The translations under genes and the position numbers were made by a program. Shown here in pieces: positions 48,905 through 58,629 of a DNA stretch of 64,000 bases. The notes under the pieces are model-generated. The model did not search any database. It worked only from the letters and a program-made list of their open reading frames with translations, and was not told the DNA's origin. How positions within the stretch are numbered: position 1 is the stretch's first letter; each line of letters begins with the position of its first letter. Source of the stretch: Paenalcaligenes faecalis (GTDB lineage Bacteria > Pseudomonadota > Gammaproteobacteria > Burkholderiales > Burkholderiaceae_B); assembly GCF_027557445.1 (NCBI RefSeq), contig NZ_CP106841.1:2647058-2711057 (forward strand). Direction: 5' to 3'.

Positions 48905-50554
48905 ATGATCGAAATAGAGCAGTATCAGACGATTAATGCCGCCTTAATAGCAGCAGCAGAAAAATACGCAGAACAGCCTTTATTTGCTATACCTGAGAAT
49001 GAGAAACGTGACTATGACCCATTGGGTTTAACGCTTAGTTTTACTCAGGTGGCGCAAAAAGTAGAGGCGCTAGCTGAGCTGTACAAGTCTCAGGGCTATG
49101 GTTTTCCGCATCATGTGGCTTTATTTTTAGAAAATAGACCTGCACACCTTTTGCATAAATTAGCGCTGAATCAGGTGGCTGCGTGCTGTGTGCCGGTTAA
49201 CCCAAGCTACAGAACTCAAGAGTTAGTCTATTTGTTTGAGCACGCAAAACCAGAGTTAGTCGTGGTCTTAGAAAAAAATCTAGCTGCTGTGCAGGTGGCT
49301 ATAGAGCAGTCGATTCATAAGCCAAATCTTGTGACCTTAGAGCGCTTTGATAACGAGTTACCTGCTGTAAAAAATAAGGCCCTGCATCATCAACCGGGGT
49401 CAGACACACCGGCGAGTATTCTTTACACTTCGGGGACTACAGGTCGACCTAAAGGCTGCGTGCTTTCCCATCGATATGAGCTGGCTAGTGGTGACTGGTT
49501 TGCTAGAAAAGGTGGTTTAGTACAAATCAACGAAGGCAAGGATCGCCTCTATAACCCACTGCCTCTATTTCATATCAATTCTTCGGTGTTGTCGTTTTTT
49601 GCTATGTTGTTAACAGGGAACTGTCAAATTCAAAGCGATCGCTTTCAGCCTTCTAGGTGGTGGCAAGAAGTGCATGACAGTCAAGCTAGTATCGTGCATT
49701 ACTTGGGGGTCATCATTCCGCTATTACTAAAACAGCCAGAACTGCCTATTGAGCGAATGCATCAAGTACGGTTTGGTCATGGTGCTGGCGTTGAGCCTCA
49801 ATTGCATAGATTATTTGAGGAACGCTTTGGCTTTCCTTTGGTAGAGCTTTGGGGTATGACGGAGATAGTTCGTGTGTTTAATGTAAGCGAAGCGCCTCGT
49901 AAAGTAGGCTCTCGTGCCTTTGGCCGGCCTGTTCCGGGTTTAGAAGCGAGGGTTGTGGATGCGAATGACCAAGAGGTTCCAAGGGGGCAGCCAGGAGAAA
50001 TGGTAGTTAGGCATTCAGCAGCAACACCGCGAAAAGATTTCTTTAGTGGTTATCTAGATGATCCGGTTGCCACTGAAAAAGCATGGAAAAATGGATGGTT
50101 TCATACTGGGGACATTGTTTACCAGGCTGAAGATGATATGTTGCACTTTGTTGATAGAGACAAAAATATTATTCGTCGTTCGGGGGAAAACATTGCAGCG
50201 GCAGAAGTTGAGGCGATGATTTTGACTCATACAGCAGTGCGTCAAGTCGCGGTGTTAGCCGTTATAGATCCAATCCGTGAGGCAGAGGTCCTAGCTTGCG
50301 TTGAGTTACGACCTGAGTATATGGCTGAAATTGAACTAGGTGGGAGGCTAAAAGCCCAAGAAATAGCCGAGTCTATTTTTAACCATTGCCATCAGCAGTT
50401 GGCGTATTACAAATCACCTGGATGGTTGTGGTTTACCGAAGAAATTCCCACTACAGGTACGCAAAAAATTCAAAAACATAAAATTTTTGCCCCTGATGTA
50501 GATCCAACGACTTTGGCAGATATTATCGACTTGAGGCATTTAAAGCGTCGTTAG
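48905..50554 (+). CDS. AMP-dependent acyl-CoA synthetase/ligase
   Basis: The 549-residue enzyme of the ANL superfamily activates a carboxylic acid to acyl-AMP and then acyl-CoA. Visible are the P-loop-like SILYTSGTTGRPKGCVLSHR, VELWGMTEIVRVF, the GWFHTGDIVY hinge region and the C-terminal lysine in TGTQKIQKHKI. It resembles the crotonobetaine/carnitine- or medium-chain-type ligases, but the substrate cannot be named. It is divergent from the TRAP operon with a 139-base gap, so both may serve one acid's uptake and activation. The start follows GGGGGAGTAAGG. Confidence 0.9.
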   Translation: MIEIEQYQTINAALIAAAEKYAEQPLFAIPENEKRDYDPLGLTLSFTQVAQKVEALAELYKSQGYGFPHHVALFLENRPAHLLHKLALNQVAACCVPVNPSYRTQELVYLFEHAKPELVVVLEKNLAAVQVAIEQSIHKPNLVTLERFDNELPAVKNKALHHQPGSDTPASILYTSGTTGRPKGCVLSHRYELASGDWFARKGGLVQINEGKDRLYNPLPLFHINSSVLSFFAMLLTGNCQIQSDRFQPSRWWQEVHDSQASIVHYLGVIIPLLLKQPELPIERMHQVRFGHGAGVEPQLHRLFEERFGFPLVELWGMTEIVRVFNVSEAPRKVGSRAFGRPVPGLEARVVDANDQEVPRGQPGEMVVRHSAATPRKDFFSGYLDDPVATEKAWKNGWFHTGDIVYQAEDDMLHFVDRDKNIIRRSGENIAAAEVEAMILTHTAVRQVAVLAVIDPIREAEVLACVELRPEYMAEIELGGRLKAQEIAESIFNHCHQQLAYYKSPGWLWFTEEIPTTGTQKIQKHKIFAPDVDPTTLADIIDLRHLKRR

Positions 50555-50736
50555 TAAAAATCCGAAATTGTCATATCTCAAAGTAAGCCCAACAATCAGG
50601 TAGCTAAAGCCTTATCACTGCTTTGACGTGATCTATTTTTATTTTCAAGCCCATTATATCGTTGTTTTTACGTGGACTTTAAAGGTTTAGGTTGCTATCA
50701 GAACAGCCTGCATGGTATATTTATTGGCTTAATCTA

Positions 50737-50742
50737 TATAAT
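50737..50742 (+). promoter_or_regulatory. -10 element of the rplC operon
   Basis: TATAAT lies 88 bases upstream of the rplC start in the 276-base gap after the ligase gene. No good -35 is visible. A local promoter is needed because rpsJ is terminated 5 kb upstream. Confidence 0.45.
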
Positions 50743-50830
50743 AGATTTAAAGAAGGTTTAGTGTGCAGAATAATCTGTATGCGTAATCATAGTTAGCCCC
50801 GACCAATCGTAGTTGGGAATGGAGAATAAG

Positions 50831-51505
50831 ATGTCGAACTCGACACCTGTGCCTGCCGCATGGCGGTTAGGCCTTGTTGGGCGCAAAGTCGGCATGACCC
50901 GTGTATTTACAGAGGAAGGCGAGTCCATCCCTGTAACTGTACTGGACGTGTCCAACAACCGCGTAACCCAAGTTAAGACGCCCGAAGTCGATGGCTATGC
51001 TGCTGTACAGCTAGCTTATGGCTCTCGTCGCGCCTCCCGCGTTAATAAACCTGCCGTTGGCCATTACGCCAAAGCAGGAGTAGAAGCCGGTAGTATCCTC
51101 AAAGAATTCCGTCTAGATCCCGCTAAAATCGCAGAGCTAAATGCTGGTGATGTGATTGCTATTGAAAGCGTGTTTGAAGCCGGCCAAAAAGTAGACGTTA
51201 CAGGTACAACTGTTGGTAAAGGCTTTGCCGGTACCATCAAACGTCACCACTTCTCTGGTCAGCGTAACTCCCACGGTAACTCGATCTCCCACCGTGCTCC
51301 CGGTTCTATCGGTATGGCACAGGATCCAGGTCGTGTATTCCCTGGTAAAAAAATGGCCGGTCACTTGGGTGATGTTACCCGTACCGTTCAAAATCTAGAT
51401 GTTGTGCGTGTTGATGCAGAACGTGGCCTATTATTGGTTCGTGGCGCTGTCCCCGGCCATAAAAACGGCAACGTTGTAGTGCGTCCCGCCATTAAAGGAG
51501 CCTAA
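50831..51505 (+). CDS. rplC: 50S ribosomal protein L3
   Basis: The 224-residue protein has [14 protein letters not shown] near the N-terminus and [19 protein letters not shown], whose glutamine is methylated by PrmB in E. coli. ATG 50831 is chosen because GGAGAATAAG precedes it. It is the first gene of the rplC-rpsQ run. Confidence 0.97.
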   Translation: MSNSTPVPAAWRLGLVGRKVGMTRVFTEEGESIPVTVLDVSNNRVTQVKTPEVDGYAAVQLAYGSRRASRVNKPAVGHYAKAGVEAGSILKEFRLDPAKIAELNAGDVIAIESVFEAGQKVDVTGTTVGKGFAGTIKRHHFSGQRNSHGNSISHRAPGSIGMAQDPGRVFPGKKMAGHLGDVTRTVQNLDVVRVDAERGLLLVRGAVPGHKNGNVVVRPAIKGA

Positions 51506-51507
51506 TC

Positions 51508-52125
51508 ATGGAACTCAAGCTCCTGAATGATCAGGGTCAGTCTTCTACTATTGCGGCTTCCGACGTAGTTTTCGGTCGCGAATTTAACGAAGCACTCGTA
51601 CACCAGATTGTTGTTGCCTACCAAGCTAACGCTCGTAGCGCTAACAGCAAACAAAAAACGCGCGCTGAGGTCAGCTTCAGTACACGTAAACCTTGGCGTC
51701 AGAAAGGCACTGGTCGCGCCCGTGCTGGTATGGCTTCCTCGCCTTTATGGCGTGGGGGTGGTCGTACGTTCCCGAACTCGCCAGATCAGAATTACAGCCA
51801 CAAAGTTAACAAAAAAATGTACCGTGTTGGTTTGCAGTCCATTTTTTCTCAGTTAGCTCGCGAAGGTCGTATCTCTGTAGTAGAGGCTTTTGAATTAGAT
51901 GCTCCTAAAACAAAATTAGCGGCAACTAAATTAAAAGATTTAGGCTTAGAGTCCGTGTTGATCATTACAGACAACATCGATGAAAACCTCTATCTCGCTA
52001 CTCGTAACCTACCTCACGTAGCTGTGGTCGAACCGCGTGATGCCGATCCTTTATCTTTGATCCACTACAAAAATGTGTTGATCACTAAAGCGGCTGTCGC
52101 TCAAATCGAGGAGATGTTGGGATGA
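51508..52125 (+). CDS. rplD: 50S ribosomal protein L4
   Basis: The 205-residue protein has [20 protein letters not shown] and [10 protein letters not shown] in its loop. In E. coli L4 represses the S10 operon through a leader before rpsJ; here rpsJ is detached, so such control would have to act elsewhere. It overlaps rplW by four bases. Confidence 0.97.
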   Translation: MELKLLNDQGQSSTIAASDVVFGREFNEALVHQIVVAYQANARSANSKQKTRAEVSFSTRKPWRQKGTGRARAGMASSPLWRGGGRTFPNSPDQNYSHKVNKKMYRVGLQSIFSQLAREGRISVVEAFELDAPKTKLAATKLKDLGLESVLIITDNIDENLYLATRNLPHVAVVEPRDADPLSLIHYKNVLITKAAVAQIEEMLG

Positions 52126-52418
52126 ACGTCGAACGCTTATACCAAGTCATCCTAGCTCCAATCGTGACCGAAAAAGCCACGATGGTAGCTGAAAATAATC
52201 AGCAAATCGCTTTCCGCGTAGCTCCTGATGCAACCAAGGCCGAAATTAAAGCAGCAGTTAAAATGCTATTTAATGTCGAAGTTGACTCTGTACAGGTTCT
52301 AAACCAAAACGGTAAAGCCAAGCGATTTGGTCGTTTCGAAGGTCGCCGCCGTAACGAACGTAAAGCCTATGTTCGTATTAAAGACGGTCAGGAACTCGAC
52401 TTTACGGAGATGAACTAA
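52122..52418 (+). CDS. rplW: 50S ribosomal protein L23
   Basis: The 98-residue exit-tunnel protein that docks trigger factor and SRP has [15 protein letters not shown] and [19 protein letters not shown]. It overlaps rplD by four bases and is one base from rplB. Confidence 0.97.
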   Translation: MNVERLYQVILAPIVTEKATMVAENNQQIAFRVAPDATKAEIKAAVKMLFNVEVDSVQVLNQNGKAKRFGRFEGRRRNERKAYVRIKDGQELDFTEMN

Positions 52419-52419
52419 C

Positions 52420-53247
52420 ATGGCACTCGTAAAAGTTAAGCCCACGTCTGCAGGTCGTCGCGGCATGATTAAAGTAGTGCATTCTGAGCTCCATAAAGGT
52501 GCTCCTTATGCTCCACTACTAGAAAAGAAAAAGCGTAGCTCTGGCCGTAATAATAACGGTCATATTACCGTACGTCATCGTGGCGGCGGTCACAAACAGC
52601 ACTATCGTATCGTTGATTTCCGTCGTAACAAAGATGGTATCCCTGCGAAAGTCGAGCGTTTAGAATACGATCCAAACCGTACAGCACACTTAGCTTTATT
52701 GTGTTATGCAGACGGTGAGCGTCGTTACATTATTGCTCCTCGTGGTCTAGAAGTCGGTGCTACGCTCTTGTCCGGTCAGGATGCTCCTATCCGCGCTGGT
52801 AACACCCTACCTATCCGTAACATTCCAATCGGTGCAACTATTCACTGTATTGAAATGATGCCAGGTAAAGGTGCTCAACTAGCTCGTTCAGCAGGTACTT
52901 CTGCCGTATTGCTAGCACGCGATGGCTCCTACGCTCAGGTACGTTTACGTTCCGGCGAAGTCCGTCGTGTCCACATTGACTGTCGTGCCACTATCGGCTC
53001 TGTCAGCAACGAAGATCACAGCTTGCGTCAAATTGGTAAGGCCGGTGCAATGCGCTGGCGCGGCGTACGTCCTACCGTTCGCGGTGTAGCCATGAACCCG
53101 ATTGATCACCCACATGGTGGTGGTGAGGGTCGTACTGGTGAAGGTCGTGAACCCGTAAGTCCATGGGGTACACCTGCTAAAGGTTACCGCACACGTCGTA
53201 ACAAACGCACAGACAATATGATTGTCTCGCGTCGCAAGCGCAAGTAA
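52420..53247 (+). CDS. rplB: 50S ribosomal protein L2
   Basis: The 275-residue peptidyl-transferase-centre protein has [20 protein letters not shown] and the functional histidine region [17 protein letters not shown]. Length is normal. Confidence 0.97.
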   Translation: MALVKVKPTSAGRRGMIKVVHSELHKGAPYAPLLEKKKRSSGRNNNGHITVRHRGGGHKQHYRIVDFRRNKDGIPAKVERLEYDPNRTAHLALLCYADGERRYIIAPRGLEVGATLLSGQDAPIRAGNTLPIRNIPIGATIHCIEMMPGKGAQLARSAGTSAVLLARDGSYAQVRLRSGEVRRVHIDCRATIGSVSNEDHSLRQIGKAGAMRWRGVRPTVRGVAMNPIDHPHGGGEGRTGEGREPVSPWGTPAKGYRTRRNKRTDNMIVSRRKRK

Positions 53248-53258
53248 GGGGCGAACAA

Positions 53259-53534
53259 ATGTCACGTTCGATTAAAAAAGGCCCATTCGTAGACGAGCAT
53301 CTAATCAATAAGATTGATGCTGCTGTCGAGGGCAAAGATAAACGTCCGATCAAAACTTGGTCGCGTCGTTCTACCATCCTGCCCGAATTCATCGGGCTGA
53401 CGATTGCCGTGCATAATGGTCGTCAACACGTTCCCGTTTACATCAACGAGAACATGGTTGGCCACAAGCTCGGTGAATTCGCATTGACTCGTACGTTTAA
53501 GGGTCATATTGCGGACAAGAAGTCACGGAGATAA
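53259..53534 (+). CDS. rpsS: 30S ribosomal protein S19
   Basis: The 91-residue protein has [18 protein letters not shown] and the signature [20 protein letters not shown]. It is three bases from rplV. Confidence 0.97.
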   Translation: MSRSIKKGPFVDEHLINKIDAAVEGKDKRPIKTWSRRSTILPEFIGLTIAVHNGRQHVPVYINENMVGHKLGEFALTRTFKGHIADKKSRR

Positions 53535-53537
53535 GCG

Positions 53538-53867
53538 ATGGAAACCACAGCAACTATTCGTGGAGTACGTATCTCTGCTCAAAAAGCACGCTTGGTCGCC
53601 GATATGATTCGCGGTCAATCTGTAGAGCAGGCTTTAAATACGTTAACTTTCACTCCCAAGAAAGCCGCTGGCATTATCAAAAAAGCGCTTGAGTCCGCTA
53701 TTGCTAATGCTGAACATAACGATGGTGCCGACATCGATGAATTGCGTGTAACTACAATTTTCGTAGACAAAGCGCAATCTTTGAAACGTTTCTCCGCACG
53801 AGCCAAAGGCCGCGGTAACCGCATCGAAAAGCAAACCTGCCACATTGTGGTCAAGGTCGGCGCTTAA
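53538..53867 (+). CDS. rplV: 50S ribosomal protein L22
   Basis: The 109-residue tunnel protein has [17 protein letters not shown] and the loop [20 protein letters not shown]. No loop deletion of the macrolide-resistance type is seen. Confidence 0.97.
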   Translation: METTATIRGVRISAQKARLVADMIRGQSVEQALNTLTFTPKKAAGIIKKALESAIANAEHNDGADIDELRVTTIFVDKAQSLKRFSARAKGRGNRIEKQTCHIVVKVGA

Positions 53868-53876
53868 GGAGTCACA

Positions 53877-54644
53877 ATGGGACAAAAAGTACACCCAATT
53901 GGGTTCCGCCTCGCGGTTAACCGTAACTGGAATTCTCGCTGGTACGCTGATCACAACGATTTCAGCGGCATGCTAGCTGATGATATCCGCGTGCGCGAAT
54001 ACCTCAAAAAGAAGCTGAAAAATGCTTCTGTAGGTCGCGTTGTCATTGAGCGTCCATCCAAAAACGCCCGTATTACTATTTTCTCCGCCCGTCCAGGCGT
54101 AGTTATTGGTAAACGTGGTGAAGACATCGAAAGCTTGAAAGTCGATCTTCAGCGTTTGATGGGCGTGCCTGTACACGTTAATATCGAAGAAATTCGTAAG
54201 CCTGAAACTGATGCGCAACTAATTGCTGACTCTATTGCTCAGCAACTAGAAAAACGTATTATGTTCCGCCGCGCCATGAAACGCGCTATGCAGAACGCAA
54301 TGCGTCTAGGTGCTCAAGGTATCAAGATCGCTAGTGCTGGTCGTTTGAACGGTATTGAAATCGCTCGTACAGAGTGGTATCGCGAAGGTCGTGTACCTCT
54401 ACACACTTTGCGTGCTCATATCGATTACGCAACAGCTGAAGCTCATACAACTTACGGTATCATCGGTATCAAAGTCTGGGTCTACAAAGGCGATATGCTG
54501 CCAAACGGCGAATTGCCTCAAGAGACAGCCGCCCCTGAAGAGCGTCGTCAACGTCGCCCTCGTGGTGAGCGCCCCGAAGGTCGTCGTCCCGGTCGTGGAC
54601 GCGGTCCTCGTCGTGACGCAGCACCGGCGCCAGAAGGAGAATAA
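53877..54644 (+). CDS. rpsC: 30S ribosomal protein S3
   Basis: The 255-residue protein has a KH domain ([17 protein letters not shown]) and the C-terminal domain [18 protein letters not shown]. The E. coli protein has 233 residues; this one ends in an extra basic and acidic low-complexity tail rich in Arg, Pro, Gly and Glu (residues about 215-255), seen in other betaproteobacteria. Confidence 0.97.
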   Translation: MGQKVHPIGFRLAVNRNWNSRWYADHNDFSGMLADDIRVREYLKKKLKNASVGRVVIERPSKNARITIFSARPGVVIGKRGEDIESLKVDLQRLMGVPVHVNIEEIRKPETDAQLIADSIAQQLEKRIMFRRAMKRAMQNAMRLGAQGIKIASAGRLNGIEIARTEWYREGRVPLHTLRAHIDYATAEAHTTYGIIGIKVWVYKGDMLPNGELPQETAAPEERRQRRPRGERPEGRRPGRGRGPRRDAAPAPEGE

Positions 54645-54646
54645 TT

Positions 54647-55063
54647 ATGTTACAACCTTCTCGTAGAAAATATCGCAAAGAGCACAAAGGCCGTAATACC
54701 GGTTTAGCCACACGTGGCACATTGGTATCCTTTGGTGAGTTCGGTCTAAAAGCCACTGGTCGTGGCCGTCTGACTGCTCGTCAAATCGAGGCTGCTCGTC
54801 GTGCGATTAACCGTCACATTAAACGTGGTGGCCGCATCTGGATTCGTGTTTTCCCTGACAAACCAATCTCACAGAAACCTGCTGAGGTTCGTATGGGTAG
54901 CGGTAAAGGTAATCCAGAGTACTGGGTCGCTGAAATTCAACCCGGCAAAATGCTGTACGAAATGGAAGGCGTAAGCGAAGAACTCGCACGCGAAGCATTC
55001 CGTCTAGCTGCTGCCAAGCTTCCATTTTCTACCACATTCGTGGTACGAAACATTGGTGCTTAA
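54647..55063 (+). CDS. rplP: 50S ribosomal protein L16
   Basis: The 138-residue protein has [17 protein letters not shown] and [20 protein letters not shown] with the arginine hydroxylated by RoxA homologues. It follows rpsC by two bases. Confidence 0.97.
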   Translation: MLQPSRRKYRKEHKGRNTGLATRGTLVSFGEFGLKATGRGRLTARQIEAARRAINRHIKRGGRIWIRVFPDKPISQKPAEVRMGSGKGNPEYWVAEIQPGKMLYEMEGVSEELAREAFRLAAAKLPFSTTFVVRNIGA

Positions 55064-55072
55064 GGAGATCAC

Positions 55073-55264
55073 ATGAAAGCCAGCGAACTCCGTTCTAAAG
55101 AAACCGCCGAGCTCCAAACAGAGCTTGAAAGTCTGCTGAAAGCGCAATTTAGTTTGCGTATGCAAAAAGCTACACAGCAGCTTTCCAACACCAGCCAGCT
55201 ACCAAAAGTACGTCGTGACATTGCTCGCGTACGCACTCTAATGGCTGAGAAAGCAGGAAAGTAA
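55073..55264 (+). CDS. rpmC: 50S ribosomal protein L29
   Basis: The 63-residue helical hairpin protein ([32 protein letters not shown]) lies at the tunnel exit. It is one base from rpsQ. Confidence 0.97.
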   Translation: MKASELRSKETAELQTELESLLKAQFSLRMQKATQQLSNTSQLPKVRRDIARVRTLMAEKAGK

Positions 55265-55265
55265 T

Positions 55266-55550
55266 ATGAGCGATACTCAAACTACACCCGTTGCAGAAAA
55301 GCGTCAGCGCTTGTTACAAGGTATTGTGGTCAGCACCAAAATGGATAAAACCGTGGTTGTTCGTGTAGAACGTCGCGTTAAGCATCCGTTATATGGCAAG
55401 ATCATCGTCCGTTCACGTAAATACCACGCGCACGACGAAACCAACCAGTACAACGAAGGCGATGTTGTTTCAATCGCCGAGTGCCGTCCTATCAGCCGCC
55501 ACAAATCGTGGACTGTTGTACGCTTGGTAACTGCTGCACGCACTATTTAA
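55266..55550 (+). CDS. rpsQ: 30S ribosomal protein S17
   Basis: The 94-residue protein has [20 protein letters not shown] and [20 protein letters not shown]. It is the last ribosomal gene here: a terminator follows, and rplN and the rest of the spc operon are not in the window. Confidence 0.97.
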   Translation: MSDTQTTPVAEKRQRLLQGIVVSTKMDKTVVVRVERRVKHPLYGKIIVRSRKYHAHDETNQYNEGDVVSIAECRPISRHKSWTVVRLVTAARTI

Positions 55551-55575
55551 TTTAATTTATTAAATTACTCAGTGC

Positions 55576-55635
55576 TCTAGATAGAAATATCTAGAACTAA
55601 AAACCCCAGTCTGTCTTGAACAGCTGGGGTTTTTT
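55576..55635 (+). terminator. Terminator after rpsQ, with a GAAA-capped hairpin before it
   Basis: TCTAGATA-GAAA-TATCTAGA (55576-55595) is a perfect 8-bp stem with a tetraloop. Then CCCCAG (55604-55609) pairs with CTGGGG (55624-55629), with A5 on the left and T6 on the right. The second hairpin is the terminator; the first may protect the 3' end. Confidence 0.88.
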
Positions 55636-55682
55636 GTTTAGATGTTGTATGTAATGAGTTATTTATCAGATTACGTCGAAAA

Positions 55683-57035
55683 CCTCTTCCTTCAGGTGGA
55701 GGATGTAAGACGTTGCCGCAAAACGCGGCAAGATATATTCAATCAGCACGTGCGCCACAAGCAGTTTTTACTGTATAATAAAACAGTATTAGGAGAGGAA
55801 AAGTGAAACAAGTGGCGTATAAATACCGATTTTACCCCACCCAAGAGCAAGCTGCATTCTTGGCGCATACCTTTGGTTGTGTTCGTTTCACCTATAACGC
55901 CGCGCTTGGTTTCTCTAAAGAACAATACGAGTTAGGCAATAAAACCAATTACCACGATTGGAACAACCACCTCAATCAGCTTAAACGCAGTCCAAAGCAC
56001 GCTTGGTTGAAAGACGTCTCTAGCGTGCCGTTGCAGCAGTCGCTTCGCCATTTGCAAAAAGCTTTCCGTTCCTTTTTTGCCTCAGGGTTTGGTTACCCGA
56101 AATTTAAGCGTAAACAGGCAAAACAATCGGCCAGCTATATGAACAACGCCTTTAAGTGGGACGCTAAGGCGCTATCGCTCACGTTGGCGAAAATGAAACA
56201 GCCATTAAAAATCCGCTGGTCGCGTTTGTTCACGGGAACACCTAGCTCATTGACCGTGTCTAAAACAAAAACAGGCAAATATTTTGTGTCTATTTTAGTA
56301 AAAGAAGCGGTTCAACTGCTGCCCGAGGTGAGTAAAACGGTGGGCGTGGATGTGGGCATTGCGGAGTTAGCGGTTTGTTCTGATGACCAGCGGTTTACTA
56401 ACCCGCGTTTAACGAATAAATACGCTAAAAAACTGGCTAAAGCACAGCGAAAACTAGCCAAGAAAGTCAAAGGCTCGGCGAATTTTAGTAAGCAACAACG
56501 CGTGGTGGCGAAAATCCACGAAAAGATCGCGAATTGCCGTCATGATGTGACCCATAAAATGACGAGAAAACTTATAAACGAAAATCAAGTGATAAGTATT
56601 GAGTCATTAAAGGTCAAAAACATGGTGAAAAACCGTAAATTGGCGAAACAATTGCATGATGTCAACTTCGGTGAAATAGTAAGGCAATTGAGCTACAAGG
56701 CAGACTGGTATGGAAGAACGCTTTCTGCCATTAGTCAATGGTTCCCTTCTAGCAAAACCTGTAGTCAATGTGGGGAGCTCTACCAAGGCCAGTGGTCACT
56801 CGCCATTCGGCGGTGGACCTGCCCTTGTGGGGCGACGCATGACCGCGATCTGAATGCCGCAATCAACATTCACAAAGAAGGGCTGCGACTCGTGAGGGAA
56901 CCGGTTTGTGGCGGCAGGGAGTGCCGACACACGAAACGCTTGGAAGAGGTTTTAGAAGACGGGCGTGATTGAATATCACGGCGCCTAAACCGATGACAAC
57001 AAGAATCACCTTGCTTTAGCTGGGTGAGCTTCAAG
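55683..57035 (+). mobile_element. IS200/IS605-type element with tnpB only
   Basis: Left-end hairpins are present: an imperfect CCTCTTCCTTCAGGTGGAGG (55683-55702) followed by ATGTAAGACG, and TTGCCGC/GCGGCAA (55713-55719/55725-55731). At the right end, CGTGAT-TGAAT-ATCACG (56964-56980) and TCACCTTGC/GCTGGGTGA (57006-57027) lie before TTCAAG. The ATATTCAATCA motif at 55735-55745 recurs inverted at 56966-56976. No tnpA is present, so movement would need a transposase in trans. Exact ends are approximate. Confidence 0.75.
55803..56972 (+). CDS. tnpB: TnpB RNA-guided endonuclease (IS200/IS605 type)
   Basis: The 389-residue product has the RuvC residues D183 (GVDVGIAELAV), E267 (SIESLKV) and DRD at 347-349. 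The zinc ribbon is C320/C323 (CSQCGE) with C340/C342 in WTCPCGATHDRD, a CxC rather than the common CxxC. The N-terminus (YKYRFYPTQEQAAFLAHTFG) is complete. Its GC level is close to the host, unlike the IS607 TnpB, so it is either older or from a related genome. An AGGAGAGG ribosome site precedes the ATG. The last codons lie in the first right-end hairpin. An omega RNA with a guide just beyond about 57035 is expected from the family. Confidence 0.92.
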   Translation: MKQVAYKYRFYPTQEQAAFLAHTFGCVRFTYNAALGFSKEQYELGNKTNYHDWNNHLNQLKRSPKHAWLKDVSSVPLQQSLRHLQKAFRSFFASGFGYPKFKRKQAKQSASYMNNAFKWDAKALSLTLAKMKQPLKIRWSRLFTGTPSSLTVSKTKTGKYFVSILVKEAVQLLPEVSKTVGVDVGIAELAVCSDDQRFTNPRLTNKYAKKLAKAQRKLAKKVKGSANFSKQQRVVAKIHEKIANCRHDVTHKMTRKLINENQVISIESLKVKNMVKNRKLAKQLHDVNFGEIVRQLSYKADWYGRTLSAISQWFPSSKTCSQCGELYQGQWSLAIRRWTCPCGATHDRDLNAAINIHKEGLRLVREPVCGGRECRHTKRLEEVLEDGRD

Positions 57036-57074
57036 TGTGGTTAGAAATCTCTTTGACGATGTGGTCTACGCTTT

Positions 57075-58502
57075 TTAGCGCTGAGTAATAAATTTAGTCA
57101 CTAAATAGCCATCAAAGGTTTCTGAGCCGCCCTCGCTACCAATACCACTGTCTTTAACACCACCAAAAGGAGTTTCGGGCAGGGCAACCCCAAAGTGGTT
57201 GATATTTACCATGCCAACTTGCAGTTCATTCGATACAGTATGAGCCGTTTGCAAATTATTGGTAAAAACATAAGAGGCTAAGCCAAAGGGCAATGAATTA
57301 GCGCGCTGCAATACCTGAGTGGTGTCATTAAAACGGGTTAAGGGCGCAATAGGTCCAAAAGGCTCCTCGGTCATTAACATCGCGTTATCGGGTAGGTCTG
57401 TAATGACAGTAGGACTATAAAAATGACCTGTTTTATCCATTTTTTTGCCGCCTAATGCAATGTTTCCACCATGTTCTACTGCATTTTTGACGAATTGATC
57501 CATGATTCCAATCCGGCGCTCATGCGCTAGAGGGCCCATGTCGGTTTCGGGATCAAGACCATCGCCTACATTTATATTTGCTAAGATATTGACAAATTCG
57601 TCACGGAAATCAGCGTAAATATCATCATGGATATAAAAGCGTGTCGGGGAAATACAGACCTGACCCGCATTGCGAACTTTGAAAAACGCTAACTGTTTGG
57701 CTGTGCGTTTGATATCCACATCGGGGAACACTAACACGGGTGAGTGCCCACCTAACTCCATGGTAATAGGTTTCATGTGCGCGCCAGCTAATGCGGCCAA
57801 TTGTTTACCAACGGGAACCGAGCCAGTAAAAGATACTTTACGCACAATCGGAGAGCGGATGAGGTAGTCGGAAATCTCTGATGGTACCCCCCACACTATA
57901 TTCAACACCCCTTTGGGTAATCCGGCTTCGTGAAACATGTGTGCAATAGCCATGACTGCGCTAGGCGAGTCCTCTGGGCCTTTGATAATAATCGTGCAGC
58001 CTGCACCAATAGCCGCACATATTTTTCTGATCGCCTGATTAAAAGGGAAATTCCAAGGTGTAAAGGCAGCACAAACGCCAATCGGCTCGCGCACTACTAT
58101 TTGGCGCACCGAGGGGTTACGAGCAGGTATGACTCGACCATAAATACGTCTACATTCCTCAGCATGCCAGTCTGCATGATCTGAGCAACTTTTAACTTCT
58201 CCTACTGCTTCAGCCAAGGGCTTTCCTTGATCTAAGGTGATATTGCGTCCAATTTTTGTGGCATTGTCGCGACATAGTTGAGCCACTTTACGTAAAATAT
58301 CACTGCGCTCTATCGGAGAGCTATGGCGCCATGATTCAAATGCTGTTTGTGCACTTTGTAAGGCTAAGTCTAAGTCCGCTTGGCTTGCATGGGGCAGGTT
58401 TCCAAGTGTTTCAAGAGTAGACGGGTTAATAACAGGTTGAGATTTTCTATTGTTCCCAGATAGAAACTCGCCATTAATATAAAGAGACAGGTCTGTGTAC
58501 AT
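57075..58502 (-). CDS. NAD(P)-dependent aldehyde dehydrogenase, succinate-semialdehyde dehydrogenase-like
   Basis: The 475-residue cytosolic enzyme oxidises an aldehyde to an acid. The catalytic set is present: C283 (NAGQVCISPTRF), E249 (MELGGHSP), N151 (TPWNFPF) and K174. Similarity in style is to the GabD/Sad branch (GEVKSCSDHADWHAEECRR, TPFGGVKDSGIGSEGG), but substrate choice among semialdehydes is uncertain. It is a single gene with no visible pathway partners. Confidence 0.9.
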   Translation of the reverse strand: MYTDLSLYINGEFLSGNNRKSQPVINPSTLETLGNLPHASQADLDLALQSAQTAFESWRHSSPIERSDILRKVAQLCRDNATKIGRNITLDQGKPLAEAVGEVKSCSDHADWHAEECRRIYGRVIPARNPSVRQIVVREPIGVCAAFTPWNFPFNQAIRKICAAIGAGCTIIIKGPEDSPSAVMAIAHMFHEAGLPKGVLNIVWGVPSEISDYLIRSPIVRKVSFTGSVPVGKQLAALAGAHMKPITMELGGHSPVLVFPDVDIKRTAKQLAFFKVRNAGQVCISPTRFYIHDDIYADFRDEFVNILANINVGDGLDPETDMGPLAHERRIGIMDQFVKNAVEHGGNIALGGKKMDKTGHFYSPTVITDLPDNAMLMTEEPFGPIAPLTRFNDTTQVLQRANSLPFGLASYVFTNNLQTAHTVSNELQVGMVNINHFGVALPETPFGGVKDSGIGSEGGSETFDGYLVTKFITQR

Positions 58503-58629
58503 AGGGAAAAATCCAAGATAAGATAAGTTAAGATAAGGCGTAATTGTATTTTTATGCAGGAATTAACAATTGTTTGCGGATTTACGTTGCCATTTGTTAT
58601 CCGTGTAACTTTTTTCAGCATAAATGATT

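Noticed and set aside
55760..55770. CACGTGC core at the tnpB left end as a parS
   Set aside because: Only a six-base core near 55747-55752 matches and the flanks lack the TGTT/AACA arms.
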